Below are positions 1 to 11,800 of a stretch of DNA of 64,000 bases, piece by piece. The notes under the pieces are model-generated. The model worked only from the letters and a program-made list of their open reading frames with translations. It had not been told where the DNA came from and ran no database searches. The position numbers and the translations under genes were made by a program. How positions within the stretch are numbered: the first letter of the stretch is position 1; each line of letters starts with the position of its first letter. This DNA is from Xiphophorus maculatus (Eukaryota; Chordata; Actinopteri; Cyprinodontiformes; Poeciliidae): positions 9,849,698-9,913,697 of the forward strand of contig NC_036443.1 of assembly GCF_002775205.1 (NCBI RefSeq), written 5' to 3'.

Positions 1-124
1 TATTATGTTCAAAGGAAAGACACCCACGGCTTCCATGCATTTTCCGGTTGAAATTCATTCAAATTCTAGATCATCTCTAAAGGTCAGTCTTTAGTGAATG
101 TGACAATTCCTGACAAAAAGATAC

Positions 125-587
125 TTCCATTCCACCAGGCTGATGCAGGCCCTTCGGATCGGGTTATTGAGGGTGAGGCAGAACAACGCTCTGGGTGGCC
201 GACTGTTGGTGGATCCTCCTTGCTTTTTGCTTTTGGCATACTGCTGTCTCTTCCTCTGTGCGAGTGAGCCAACAGGAGCCGGTCCAGAAGCGCAAGCCGA
301 GGGACGTGAGTCCTTTTCAGGCGTTTCGACGTCATCTTGCGCTTGTCGAGCAGCAGTAATGGCGGCATGCCACGCAAGCACTGGGCTGACACCAGAACCA
401 GAGCCACCCTGACTACTACTACTCGCCCCAAGGAGCCCACAAGAGGAGCCGATAGGCTTGCCAGTGCTGGCCGGAGCCTGAATGGGCTCTGGAGAAGGGA
501 GCTGGTGGAGGCTGGTACGGCTGTCAGACCAGATCGCGGGAGTGTCACTGGAAGGAGTGGTCTTTCTGTTGCTGGCATATTGTGCCC
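125..587 (-). CDS. cacna1d: L-type calcium channel alpha-1D, N-terminal cytoplasmic exon (partial gene)
   Basis: This is one coding exon of a voltage-gated calcium channel pore subunit, read on the minus strand. It has an acceptor (AG at 588-589) and a donor (GT at 124-123) and about 153 codons. The product contains the conserved Cav1 N-terminus: a [11 protein letters not shown] block, then [20 protein letters not shown], then [20 protein letters not shown] and SLVEWK just before the first membrane segment (known from Cav1 proteins). The AKSKKQG form fits Cav1.3 better than Cav1.2, and the dcp1a-tkt neighbours match the human CACNA1D region. The exon carries a long Ser/Gly/Pro-rich stretch before the [11 protein letters not shown] block, longer than I recall from mammalian Cav1.3. 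All later exons lie beyond the left edge. The first exon with the start codon was not found. It could be a cacna1d a or b duplicate. Confidence 0.88.
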
Positions 588-1050
588 CTGGAAAGACAGG
601 GTGGAAAACAGACGAGAATGTTATGAGACAATTTGCAGGACAAAAATATAATAACTGATCTATTTGGCCACAAAGGACAGGACTATGTTTGGAAAAGTCA
701 AGTGAAATTTTTAAAACCAATACACAAAGGGTCCAACACTGTGATGATTGTATCATGTTGTGGTGCTTTCTCACAGCCAACTGGATGGAAAATACAGAAG
801 ATTTCTTTGTTTCATCTCATATTAACAGCCTGACATTAAAAACTTGGAAAGGTAGGAGTTTTGGAACAAAAATCCCAAAACGCACCTAAAACTGGTCTTG
901 ACATGGCTGACTGACATTAAGCTTTTGAACCAAATCTCCCTCAAATCATACAAATAATATAAATGAGATCTGAAAAACGTTTTTTTTTAAAGAATTACCC
1001 TGACAGATTGTTGATGGCTACATAGAGTCAAGAACTTGCTTAGCCATACC

Positions 1051-1055
<5 letters not shown>

Positions 1056-1134
<79 letters not shown>
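1056..1134. repeat. (TA)n microsatellite
   Basis: Uninterrupted alternating TA of about 79 bases in the presumed first intron of cacna1d. Confidence 0.97.
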
Positions 1135-1137
<3 letters not shown>

Positions 1138-2108
1138 GCTATTATTTTTCACTCTGTATGGATAATGTAAAAAGATTTATGATAAACAAGCTATTCTATT
1201 TGAAATTCATTAAAGCTTTTTATGAAATAAATTGATTACTGTAAATCGTTAAAGCCTCCAAATCAATGACAGTCAAGTATTAAGCTTTGAATGCCTCAGT
1301 AAAAAAGAAATCCAGTCAACGGAAAACAAACAAAAATCATCCAACATACCTTATTGTTTTTTTTTTATAAGACAAGAGCAAAATAAATGTTTGTGGCTTT
1401 GACGTTCTTGATGCGGACCAGTCACTTTGTGCGGCTTAAGGGATTATCTATACTTGAGTTTCCACATAAAGAAAGATGCCAGAATTTAAAATGGAAGGTA
1501 AAAAAATAAAATATAATTTAAAAAAACTGTCATCCCATAAACAACTAAATTCAACTTCTACACTGTGGAACAATTCTGTCTTGCACTACTATTTGCTAGA
1601 AATGTGCCCAAGCATCCAACAGGAAACAGTCCAGAAATAAGTTGGCAGAAAAGGGAGCAGAGGAGGAATGGTTCAAAAGGATTACAGAAGAGTAGGAGAG
1701 TGGGACAGCCGGCGTGACTGAGGGAGGCAGTCGTTAAAATCAATGCAGGCCACGGGTGAAAAAAGACAGTGCCCTTGACAGTTTGGTACACTCCACAAGA
1801 GAATTACACCCCATTCCTACTGTACAACACTGCATGTCACCAAAAGACAACATTCCTGGAAGAATATCTGTGTTCCCATCTGATAATCTGACCTATGCCA
1901 AAGGAAAGAGAGAAGGGTCAAAAAATGGATTTCTGAAAGTTTTATTAAGAATTTAAATTTGTTGTGTGAATAGTTGCAAATTCTTTGAAACTGTTCATTG
2001 AGAGTTGAGAGGTGTAGATATGGGCTATTTGATATGAAGTTCTATCAACGTTTAAAAATATTTTGGTTCCAGAATCCCAAAATGGTTTCTTTCATCCAGC
2101 GTTGTTCC

Positions 2109-2149
2109 CACTGGCATCTCATTAATGTCTTTTTAATGAGATGCCAGTG
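2109..2149. repeat. Perfect 17-bp hairpin
   Basis: Arm CACTGGCATCTCATTAA at 2109-2125 is exactly complementary to 2133-2149, with a 7-base loop. It is not flanked by transposon-like ends. Confidence 0.95.
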
Positions 2150-3349
2150 TAAAGTCTGGAGAAACTAGAGTTGATCCATACTTGACACGTAATCAAAATG
2201 AAACTGTTTTTGGAACTCACACTCAGCGTTAGGGAAAGTGAAAGCAATTTTAACACAAAAATAGTTTATAGATGAGGTAAAGCATGCCTAATGTGTATTT
2301 CTGACCAAAGATTTTAGTACCTGGAGACTTTAGGAATTGAAAGAACATTAAAAATGAGGAGAATCAACTCATATGGCCATGCAAAGAAAACAGATGTTAC
2401 AATATAAGAATGCTGGCCAAGCAACATTCTTATATAATTTGCTAGCATGCATGATATATCACTATTGTCAATTATTGATTAAAAAAATTTTTGCATGCAT
2501 GAATTTTTTTTTCTTACACTAAATGTAAGCATTTGTTTCTAAAGTAACATTTTTTATTAACCAAGAGGTTTTGTGTAACGTCAAAGTGATACCAACTCAA
2601 AAAAATATACATGTACATATTCCTTGATTTTGAAAATGACATAATTTTACTTTTATCTAAATTGCATGCATATGTATGAACTTTTTTTGAACACTTTTTT
2701 TGAACATCCGGTGCAGATGAGGATGTTGCGAAGGATGAATCAAACACATAAAAATCCAAACAGCAATAAGCCCATGGTAGAAATAGCAGTAATGATCAAT
2801 ATGTTATATTATTTTTTAAAGAAGAACTGTCACTGTTTTAAATAAAAGCAGATTATGCTACCTATTTTGTCTAAAATCTTTTTTTATCCCTTAAAATAAT
2901 GTATTTTTACTCAACTTTGCACTGCTCTGAGAATCTCATTATATAAAAAGTCTTGACATATGTTTCCTTACATGATCATGTAGCACTGGAACAAACATAC
3001 TGGAAAATGAGGAACAAACATGACTTCATCATGTTAGCTCAATTGAAAATATTTGATTTCTGGTTTGCAGCACTTTTACATTGCTTTATTAATTTAAAAA
3101 AAATAGAACTTGCTTAAAAAGTTTATTTAGCATCTCTGAGTTTGTTCTGCGTTGCATACAACTTTCAATTGATCATGGCATTACAACTAATAGAGTCAAC
3201 CATTTTTTTCCCCGCTTCAATGGAGCTGAAATGTTAGAGCAACACTGAAGAAAATACTATTATATGCAAATAAATATTCTCAGAAATTCATGCTAGGAAC
3301 CTATGAGCATCCTCTCAACAGGAGGCACGACTCGGATAAAAATCTGATA

Positions 3350-4340
3350 GGTAATGGGGACAGCCAGGGAATAAAACCAAACGAGCGCTCTCGCCCCCTC
3401 AGCGCTCCAACTCTCCTCCTGCTCTCAGCGCGCAGCAGCTTTTTTTTTTTTTTTTTTTTTCTTTTTTACCTTCAGACTGTTCATCCGCCTCTTGCATCCT
3501 CGAATCCACATCGGAAAAAATCCGTTTCAAATCCAACTCATCGTTGGAAGGAACCCCCCTGAAGACGACGAAGCGAACCCGCAGCGGAGGCGCTAACCTG
3601 AACTATAAAAGAAGATTTTCCGAGCGCAGAACCCTGAGAGGAGCGCCGAACATTTTCGCCACACATCCGGGTGCCTGCCTGGCTGCACACACTCGACGGC
3701 GCATCCGAGAGGACTGGCTGGCTGGCTGGCAGCAGCAGCGGCGGCCAGTCAATCCGCTGCTGTCAATTATTCTCACTGCGAGGCTGGGCGAGAGGGGAGA
3801 CCTGTGGAAAGTTGGAGCGACCAGAACAGTGTGTGCGCAGAAAACGCGCAAGGGTGCAAGCCTGAGAGACTCATCTACATAAAAAAAAAAAAAAAACCAC
3901 TAATTGTTTTAGACACTTTTTGTAACCTGAAGGAAAATACAAAGTTTACTCCTATACGTGTAAGAGTAGAGTTTTGGTGAAGGAGGAGGAGGAGGGGGGG
4001 AGGCATTGATGGCACTGGAAAACCAATATCTGGTGATCGTGGCTGAATTACGTCATCTACTATTTTTGTCTTTCCTTTGTAAATACGCACTTTGTTCCAG
4101 GTTCATAAACTTACCCCTCAGGGGTTTCCCCCTTATAATGAACGGCATTCTGTCACCTCGCTCTTCTCCCGGGCCTCATTGCGCCGTTTTCTGTGCTCAC
4201 TCGACGGCGATGCAGAGGGAAATGAAATGTCCAGAGGCTCTGGTGGAAGGTTAGCAGTGATTGGATTACCTGTGCCTGCATTGAGGATAAAACAGTTTCA
4301 CCGCAGAGGCGTAATCCTGCGATTATAATCCCTGCTCCAA
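3350..4340. promoter_or_regulatory. GC-rich CpG-containing block, candidate promoter or first exon region
   Basis: This stretch, mainly 3360-3870, is clearly richer in G+C and CpG than its AT-rich surroundings, and includes a poly-T run near 3441-3460 and a GGA-rich run near 3980-4002. Its position between the minus-strand cacna1d exon and plus-strand dcp1a makes it a candidate start region for cacna1d. Open frames here show no family resemblance, so they are not called as genes. The cacna1d start codon was not located. Confidence 0.4.
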
Positions 4341-5740
4341 TGTTCCCCAGACTAGAGAAGCAGGGCCAAGCCAGTGGGCCTGGCAGTCACAATTTAATGA
4401 CACTATACCTATTTTATCCCTCAAGGTCCTGCACTGTCACTGTTGTTGGAATTTCATTTCCAGTAAGAGGCATGGAATTTGGCTTATATTTTAAACAGCA
4501 CTAACAATCTTTGGCTTGCTTTTTTATGTTTTATTGTTGAATAAGATGTAGCACTTCTTCTTAAAGATCTTTGGTGTAATAATAGAAAAAAGTGGTATGT
4601 TTTTTGTTTTTTTTAAAATCTTGCATTTACATTTTAGTGTTAAAGTAATTGAATTGAATATATTTTATGTGGACTACATAATCATTGAACAGCAACAGTG
4701 ATATCAAAGCACTTCACAAGACAATATATCAAGTTCGTATCCAGTCCTGTCCTAATCAGTACAATCAAATTCAATAAATGGTTAAGTTCAGTCCAATTAT
4801 GGTACATTTGGAACATCAATGGTACAATTACAATCAATAAAAGTAAGCAGTGATAAGCCAGTAAGATGAAATTTTTGGGGGGGTTCTCCATATGTTGCAA
4901 TGCACTGAATAAGAATCATATTTAATGGCCAAGTTTGTGCTTAAACAGGAAAGTTGACTTCAGTTAGATAAGCTCAGCGTACATATGTTACATATACCGC
5001 TAAATATAAAAACTTTAGAGGAAATTTTAAAAAATTAAAACAGTATTTACATATATTATTATGTATGTTCAATATTTTTGGTTACAACTATGCAAATATG
5101 CACCTCTTGTTTTACAATAGAGGTTTCTACACTTAATCCATAGTTGTTCATTGTGTTCAATGGAGAGACAGTCTGGGGAAAGAAGCTACTCAGGAATGCT
5201 GGAACTTTTTACACCTACAAGGTGGAGCTTGTTTGTTTAATCATCATGAACAGATCATCCCTCTGTGTAGAAATTCATTTTTGTTGGGATTTGCAACATG
5301 CCAACAAAATCCACTGATAAGACTGAACTTGATTTGTTGTTTTAAAATACACTTGTATTAACAAGTACACTATGATACTTGCATGAGCTATCAATATATG
5401 TAACATATGCTTCAATAAATAATTCTGCCTCCCTGACTGCGCTGATTTATTTACATTATTGTTGTTTTTTTTAAAGTGCAGCAACATTACCCCATCATCG
5501 TCCTGGAATACTGAATGACCTTAAAGCAAGCAAACATGATGTCAAAAATCACGCTTTTTTTTTCTTACAAGATTAACTAAAAATAATCATCTACATACCC
5601 GATCAAATTACTTATTAATTTATATTTTCGTGTTATTTACGAGCTATGGAAAAAATAATAAGAAGGCATAAAACTTCGTAACAAACTCTGAAATTAAAAG
5701 TTATACTCATCTTTTGTGATTAGATAAAGGATTCTTCGGG
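4341..5740. other. Intergenic spacer between cacna1d and dcp1a
   Basis: AT-rich sequence with no recognisable gene, repeat family or RNA gene. Confidence 0.6.
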
Positions 5741-5744
5741 GACA

Positions 5745-5810
5745 TTTCTGGACGCCACTATTTCCGGTTGCGGCGGAAGCTACAAGTGTTTGCAGAAAAT
5801 CCGTCCGAAG
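5745..5810 (+). promoter_or_regulatory. dcp1a promoter/5' leader with ETS-like sites
   Basis: Immediately before the dcp1a start codon there are TTTCCGGTTG and GCGGCGGAAGC, which carry the CCGGAA/TTCCGG core bound by ETS factors, common in housekeeping promoters. No TATA box is evident. The exact transcription start cannot be seen. Confidence 0.4.
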
Positions 5811-8800
5811 ATGGAGACTTTAACTGCGGGACATATGATGAGCTTAGCTGCTCTACAGAGACAAGACCCGTACATAAACAAGCTGCTGGATGTTACCGGT
5901 CAGGTAGCTCTCTACAACTTCAACTCCAAAGTGAACGAATGGGTAAGTTTGGGAAGAATGGGCAAAGCTAGCTACATGTTTATGTAGCATAGTAGCTGTT
6001 CTCTCTAAAATTAAAATTGCGTAAAGACGTTTTAATAAATCATGTTAAAGTTTATCCAGGCAGCACTGGTAGACGTCGGATTCGACCCAGGTTCTTTTTC
6101 TTGTACTCTATGGGAAATACGTAGATTATCGGCGTTGTTAAGCTAACCGAGTCTCGCTAGCAGCGGCTAGCTTTAGCCGCTGCTTTTTTGTTTTGTTTGT
6201 TGTTGTTTTTTTAAGTCACCCGCTTTGGGTTTGCAATTATTGTTCCTGACTGAGACTGCATGTTTTCTATTTTAGGAGAAGACTGAAATCGAAGGAACAC
6301 TATTTGTTTATTCGAGGTAAGAACACAAGATGTAAAAATGGTGTTTAAATGGAGAATCACGAAGGTTGTTTACTGGTGTTTGTTACGTCGCCTCAAGCTG
6401 TCATTTGACGTGTTTAGCAAACGTGTGCAGGCCGCGGTTCTTGTAAACAACAGGGACATGTGATGGAGTCGCCTACTCCTTCAACATATAGTCATTTGGA
6501 AAAATATACATGATAAAAAAAGGCATTTTCCTGCTTCAAGTGTACACAGACAGCATATTCCATGGTGTTATAACTTTTAGAACAAAGATGAGATCTACGG
6601 TGTCCCATTTGATACTTTTTTTGTTTTTCTTTGGCTTTGGAATAAATTTGTTGGAAAATCTCTTGTAAAGATTGACAATTAGTTGGTTTCCACATGCATA
6701 GAGTATCTCTGTGTGAAGCGATTTACTTCATATTATTTGGAAACATAAGGTTGTACTTAGATATTTGCATAAATTTTTGTTTTCATTTCATTCAATAAAA
6801 GCTAGATCGTTGAAAGCTAAATTATTTTTTTCCAGAACCTGGTAAACACGTTTATAGTGACATGATACATAAAACCTGCGAACTGAAACGCATTGTAAGT
6901 TTTGTCATGTCTTTAGATGTTTATTTTGTATAGACGTTAAATATAAAAAATAAACTTGCAAATAAAACGACTTGTAAATTTCCTGAGAAAATATTAGGAG
7001 TTCAACAGTGCACAAATTCAAACCAAGAGTTTTTGGTACAACTTTTTCTGTTTTGCACACATGTGTACCAAACAAACGCAGTGTTGATTTTGCAGTGTTG
7101 ATTTAAAGCTGACAACACAGAGAAAGTGACTACAGCTGTCATTATAACTTTGCTGAATGATAAATTATCCCTGTAGTCATTGCGGTAAACAGAATATTGT
7201 TGTTTTGATATCATATTCAGATCATATATTTATATCTATGATAGCATAGTAATGCAAGTTTTAATTCTCAAAGACCAATTAGCTAATTTTGTAAGTAATA
7301 CTTAACACTGAAACTGGAAAATATTCAACATGAGTGATTTGTATACCATCTGTCCTTTTTGAAGGTCTGCCTCACCTCACCATGGCTTCACCATCATGAA
7401 TCGACTGAGTACAGAGAACCTCGTGGAGCCGATAAACAAAGATCTGGAGTTCCAGCTCCAGGATCCCTTCCTGCTCTACAGGAATGGCAACTGTGAGTGT
7501 TTTGAGGAAGAAAATATATACTAAGAGATTTCTCAGCTCGAACAGATCTCAAAGGTTCTAGTCAGTTTTAGTTTTTCAGTCGTCAGACGCACTTCTTGTT
7601 TCTTGAAGGGTCATATTGCACCTGATTTAAACTTCTTTTACTGAGATAACAGGTGTTGGAGTGACCAAAGTTGCTCAATAAAAGTGATTGCACAGTTCTG
7701 CTACTTGCAAGAAAAAAAATTTGCTTGTTTTGAAATATTTCCAGTTATAAAAACCGAGACTCCTGATGTGTGGACAATAAAGAAGCACTCATGTCTGACT
7801 GCAGACTTTAGAAAGCCTTTAGCTCAAATAATTAATTAGCCATCAAATATCAGCTTATTATTTTGTTACTATAAAAAGCAAACCAATAATACTTGAAAAT
7901 TATGACTAACGTTTGTGTTTTTTCATTGTTTTGCTTAAGTCGGTCTCATAAAAAAAAAGACAATAAACAAATGTTATAATTTTGATTAGAACTGCGATAA
8001 TGTTAGCAGCAGGACGAATATTTGTTTGTTTTTCTGTTAATAAAAACTATTGGATATTTGTTTTAAATTTCCTCTTAAATACAATGAAAAATGAATTTTT
8101 TGTCATCGTTACCATGCATTGATAACAATGTAAAAGATGAAGAGTCTTTTACATTTGTGTGTTTCTGTCAGAGATAATTTGTACCTAAAAGCATACACAG
8201 TCGCAGTCACTGGTGTTAATGGTTTACCTCTGAAAAGGCTAGACAAACATCTTCCCACCGTCCGGTGGAACATCTCTCGTCCGTTCTGCATGAAGTCATC
8301 TTTGAGTCTCCTTGAAGCATTGAGGAGGAAGACCTTGTTATTCATGGCCGTGGCTCGCCATGCAGCAACTCCAGCTTAGCTTGGCTGCTGCTGTCTTCCT
8401 GCATTTGGGAAAGAATCAAACCCACCAAACTCTGACTGCGGCACCAGACTGCTACTTGGTATTTATCTTACTGTAAGTTAGAGTCAGATCAGGGAAATGG
8501 AAAGTAAGAAAGTCCCTCAGATCTTCAGAAAGTAGCTGACAGCGCTGCCGCCAAGGTAATCTATGAGAAGTCTGAAGAGAAGTTTCATCAAGGCAACGAA
8601 CAAAGAGTTGGATTGCTTCCCCATTTGTTTGCTTATGAGAAAAAATAGCATAGCCAAGGTGAGGGTTAAAGTAGACTGCTCCCCCTTTGGACTCGGTTTT
8701 CCCATCAGCCTCGCTGGAATGGACGACATGATGCAGGAACTCGCCGGGTTTCCAAATCTGCAGCTCCTCTTATCGCCTTACTAGAGAGTGAGGGTTGTTT

Positions 8801-11800
8801 TTGTAATTCCTCCTTGGTTTTGATCCATCAGTTTGCCTTGGCTCCAGATGTAGGTCTCTCACTCTGGTCTGCTGTTCATCTGCTGCTGTAAATGTGTAGC
8901 TGTTAGAACAGATTCCTGGGTTGTGATCTTAAGATGAATTGTACAAAGTAAAAAGTTTGCAGAAGGATAGTTATAAAAGAGCAGAGTCTCGAGAAGACAG
9001 AAGGTGAATTCCTCACAGAGATGGTGATTATTTGAGTCTACATTCAGTCCCTTTTGAGCGCCATTGAACTAAGTGCTGCAGGCTGTGGTGTGTGTTCAGA
9101 ATTGAAGTATGCTGTTGGAGAGAAACATGGACTTTAAGACACTTGTTTACATCTTTTCAAATTCCCTCTGCTAGCAGGAGGGACCGCCGGGAGGCAAACA
9201 CTTGGGTTGCTAGGCTAGCTCAGCCTCAGCAGGGTCCCTGAGTACATCAGCATTTTGTCACACACAAATAACAAGATTGTTCGGTTAACTAATTATTATT
9301 ACTTTGGTGAAAGCAGGAAAACCTTCAGTTTCCTTTCAAGTGAAGTTTCTTACTTTTTTTGATGATTTTTTTGGAGTTTGGAAACTTATTCCCTTAAACA
9401 AATCTGAATGTTCATTTAGTCTTTAAATTATTAATTAATATGTTACTGATATGAAACAAAATATATGTCTAGATTTATGGCTCCACAGATGTTCTCTTCC
9501 GTTTGTCTGGTATTTTAAAGTGCAGAGCTTTGTCTAGTGTAACTCTTCTCCTGATATTCAGTCATAGTAAACATTCTCTAAAAGGAAGTGTTTGTGTTGT
9601 CTGACAGTGGGTATCTATAGCATTTGGTTCTACGACAAACGGGACTGTCACCGCATCGCCCAGCTGATGGTCAAGTAAGTAAGAATATTCATTTGTGTCT
9701 AATTATAAATAATATGAAACATTTTCCTCTTTGGTTGGATTTATTCAAGCAGTATTAACTCCTCCAGGTGACAAAAAAAACTTTTCTGTTAATTAGAATA
9801 TCTTTGATATAGTTTTGGTGGGGTGCTGTGGTGGCGCAGGGGCGGAGCGCGACCCACGTGTTGAGGCCTTGTTCCTCGTGGCGGTGGTTGCAGGCTCGAT
9901 TCCCGGCTTGGCGACTTTTGCCGCATGTCTTCCCCCTCTCTCATTGCCCTGTTTCCTGTCGAACTACTTTCAAATAAAGGCCACTGGAGCCAATAAAACC
10001 TTTAAAGAAAAAGAAATACTTTTGGAAATTTATCTGTATTGCATACAGAGTAAAACATTTGAAGCATTTATTTCTGTCAATTATGGCTGACAGCTAATGA
10101 AAACCCCAAATTCAGGTCTCCAGAAAAGGATTTTTAAAAAGTTACTCTGTTATTTTATGGCCGAAACAATCACAAGGAAGACTTCGTACTTGACAGATGT
10201 CCAGGAAACATCAACAACCTCCACAGAGATGGTAAACCACAAAAAGTTATTGTTAAAGACACTGGTTGTTCACAGTGCCCTGTCCACAAGCTTTATAGAA
10301 ATGTTGATTTACTGGAGCTCTTGGCACTTGCCCGCACTTGCAAAAGTACCAATTCCAGCTATAATACCTGTTGTATCTTAGTGCTTAACCTGCCAGTAAA
10401 CTTCCTGACCTGAATGTTATAGAGAATCTAAGCAGTTTTTTCACAAAGACAGTATGACATAACAAACGCAGCAATGCAGAGAAGATGAAGGCCAGCATGT
10501 AGCCATTCCATAGACCTGAGGCAGTAATTCATGCAAACCCTAACCAATTATTGAGTCTGTATACTAGAGCAGATGGGTGTACTTTTGAGCAGGATGACAT
10601 TACTGTGTATCCCTGTTATGACGTATTGATCTGATGTAGTCATCTAAGTTTCTTAGAAACTGAGTTTTGTGTTTTAGTTCTTGTTCGTAACTGGAAATTA
10701 AAATGTAATTGAATCGCAGTGTCTAATGAAACTATTCAAGTTTGACATTTTCAACATAATTACTTGTAGAAAAGAGTGGAATCTTCCTTTATTTGCCCTT
10801 CAGTAGGACAATTAACATTCATCAGCAGCAAATTGACAGGCTAGTGTCAATAATAATAATAAATCATCAAAGTCATTCTGATTTGAAATGAATCTACCTA
10901 TTCTCCAGGATTGTGAAACAAGAAGCCAATCACGCCCTGAGAAAGACCCCAGAGAGGGTGGATCCAGGGAGAACCAATGGAGTCGCAGAATCCCGACCCA
11001 TCGACATCCTGGAGCTGCTCAGCAAAGCCAAGGAGGAATACCAGAGGGTGAGGGAGCACAGCATGTTACCTCATTGTTTCTGTTCGTCTTTACAGGATAA
11101 CATTTTTACTGTAAAACTTATAAAATATATAGCAGTGGATGTCTTGCTTCTCCTCACTGAAACATCAACACAGACTTTTAAAAATATGTTTTCATGTTAC
11201 TTAATATTCTGTGACATGGAAAAAAGTAGATTATTTTAGGCATAGCAGCTCCTGGACACTCTACTAAGGAGAGTGTTTTTTTTTTTTTTTTTTTTAATTT
11301 CTGAAAAAAAGAAATTGTCCTATTCTGTCAAAATGGATATAATGTCCAAATGCTGCCAGTAGGTGGCAACAACATTCATATCAATCTAAATAGTTTCTAA
11401 AGGTCTGAAAACTATTTAATTGAATTTAAACATTTCCCAGGTCTGGAAAAGCATCACAAAGAAAATGGAAAATATTAGAAAAATCAAAACAAAATTCTAC
11501 AAATTATTTTTCTTTGTTCCATTTTCAACATTTTACATCTGGTACCAAATATATGTATATAAATGTAGCTTTTCAGCTGGTTATTTTTCCAGGTTTTAAA
11601 TTCTGAACCCTATCCCATCCTTCTCAAACCTTCCTTTATTTTGTATGTGTTCCCCATGTTGGTTTTTGATAAACTAAACTTAAGTTTGTTAATTCTACAT
11701 GTCTTGTGTGCTTTGAAGGCCCAGAGTGGAGAAACAGACGTGTCTGCAGAGTTAAATGTGAAAACAAGCATCAACAAGGCTTCAGAACCTGCACACAGTA

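Larger units (their letters stand above)
588..3340. other. Non-coding DNA upstream of the cacna1d exon (probable intron)
   Basis: No convincing coding exon was seen. The stretch is AT-rich, with a long TA microsatellite at 1056-1134 and two short hairpins near 2109-2149 and 2402-2435. It probably belongs to the first intron of cacna1d, since the exon at 125-587 begins with a splice acceptor and needs an upstream exon to the right. Confidence 0.55.

Noticed and set aside
3544-3882. Plus-strand open frame of 112 codons in the GC-rich block
   Set aside because: Arginine-rich composition follows from the CpG-rich DNA; no motif, no family resemblance and no splice context.
8137-8784. Short open frames in dcp1a intron 3
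   Set aside because: No recognisable domain and no flanking splice sites consistent with the dcp1a frame.
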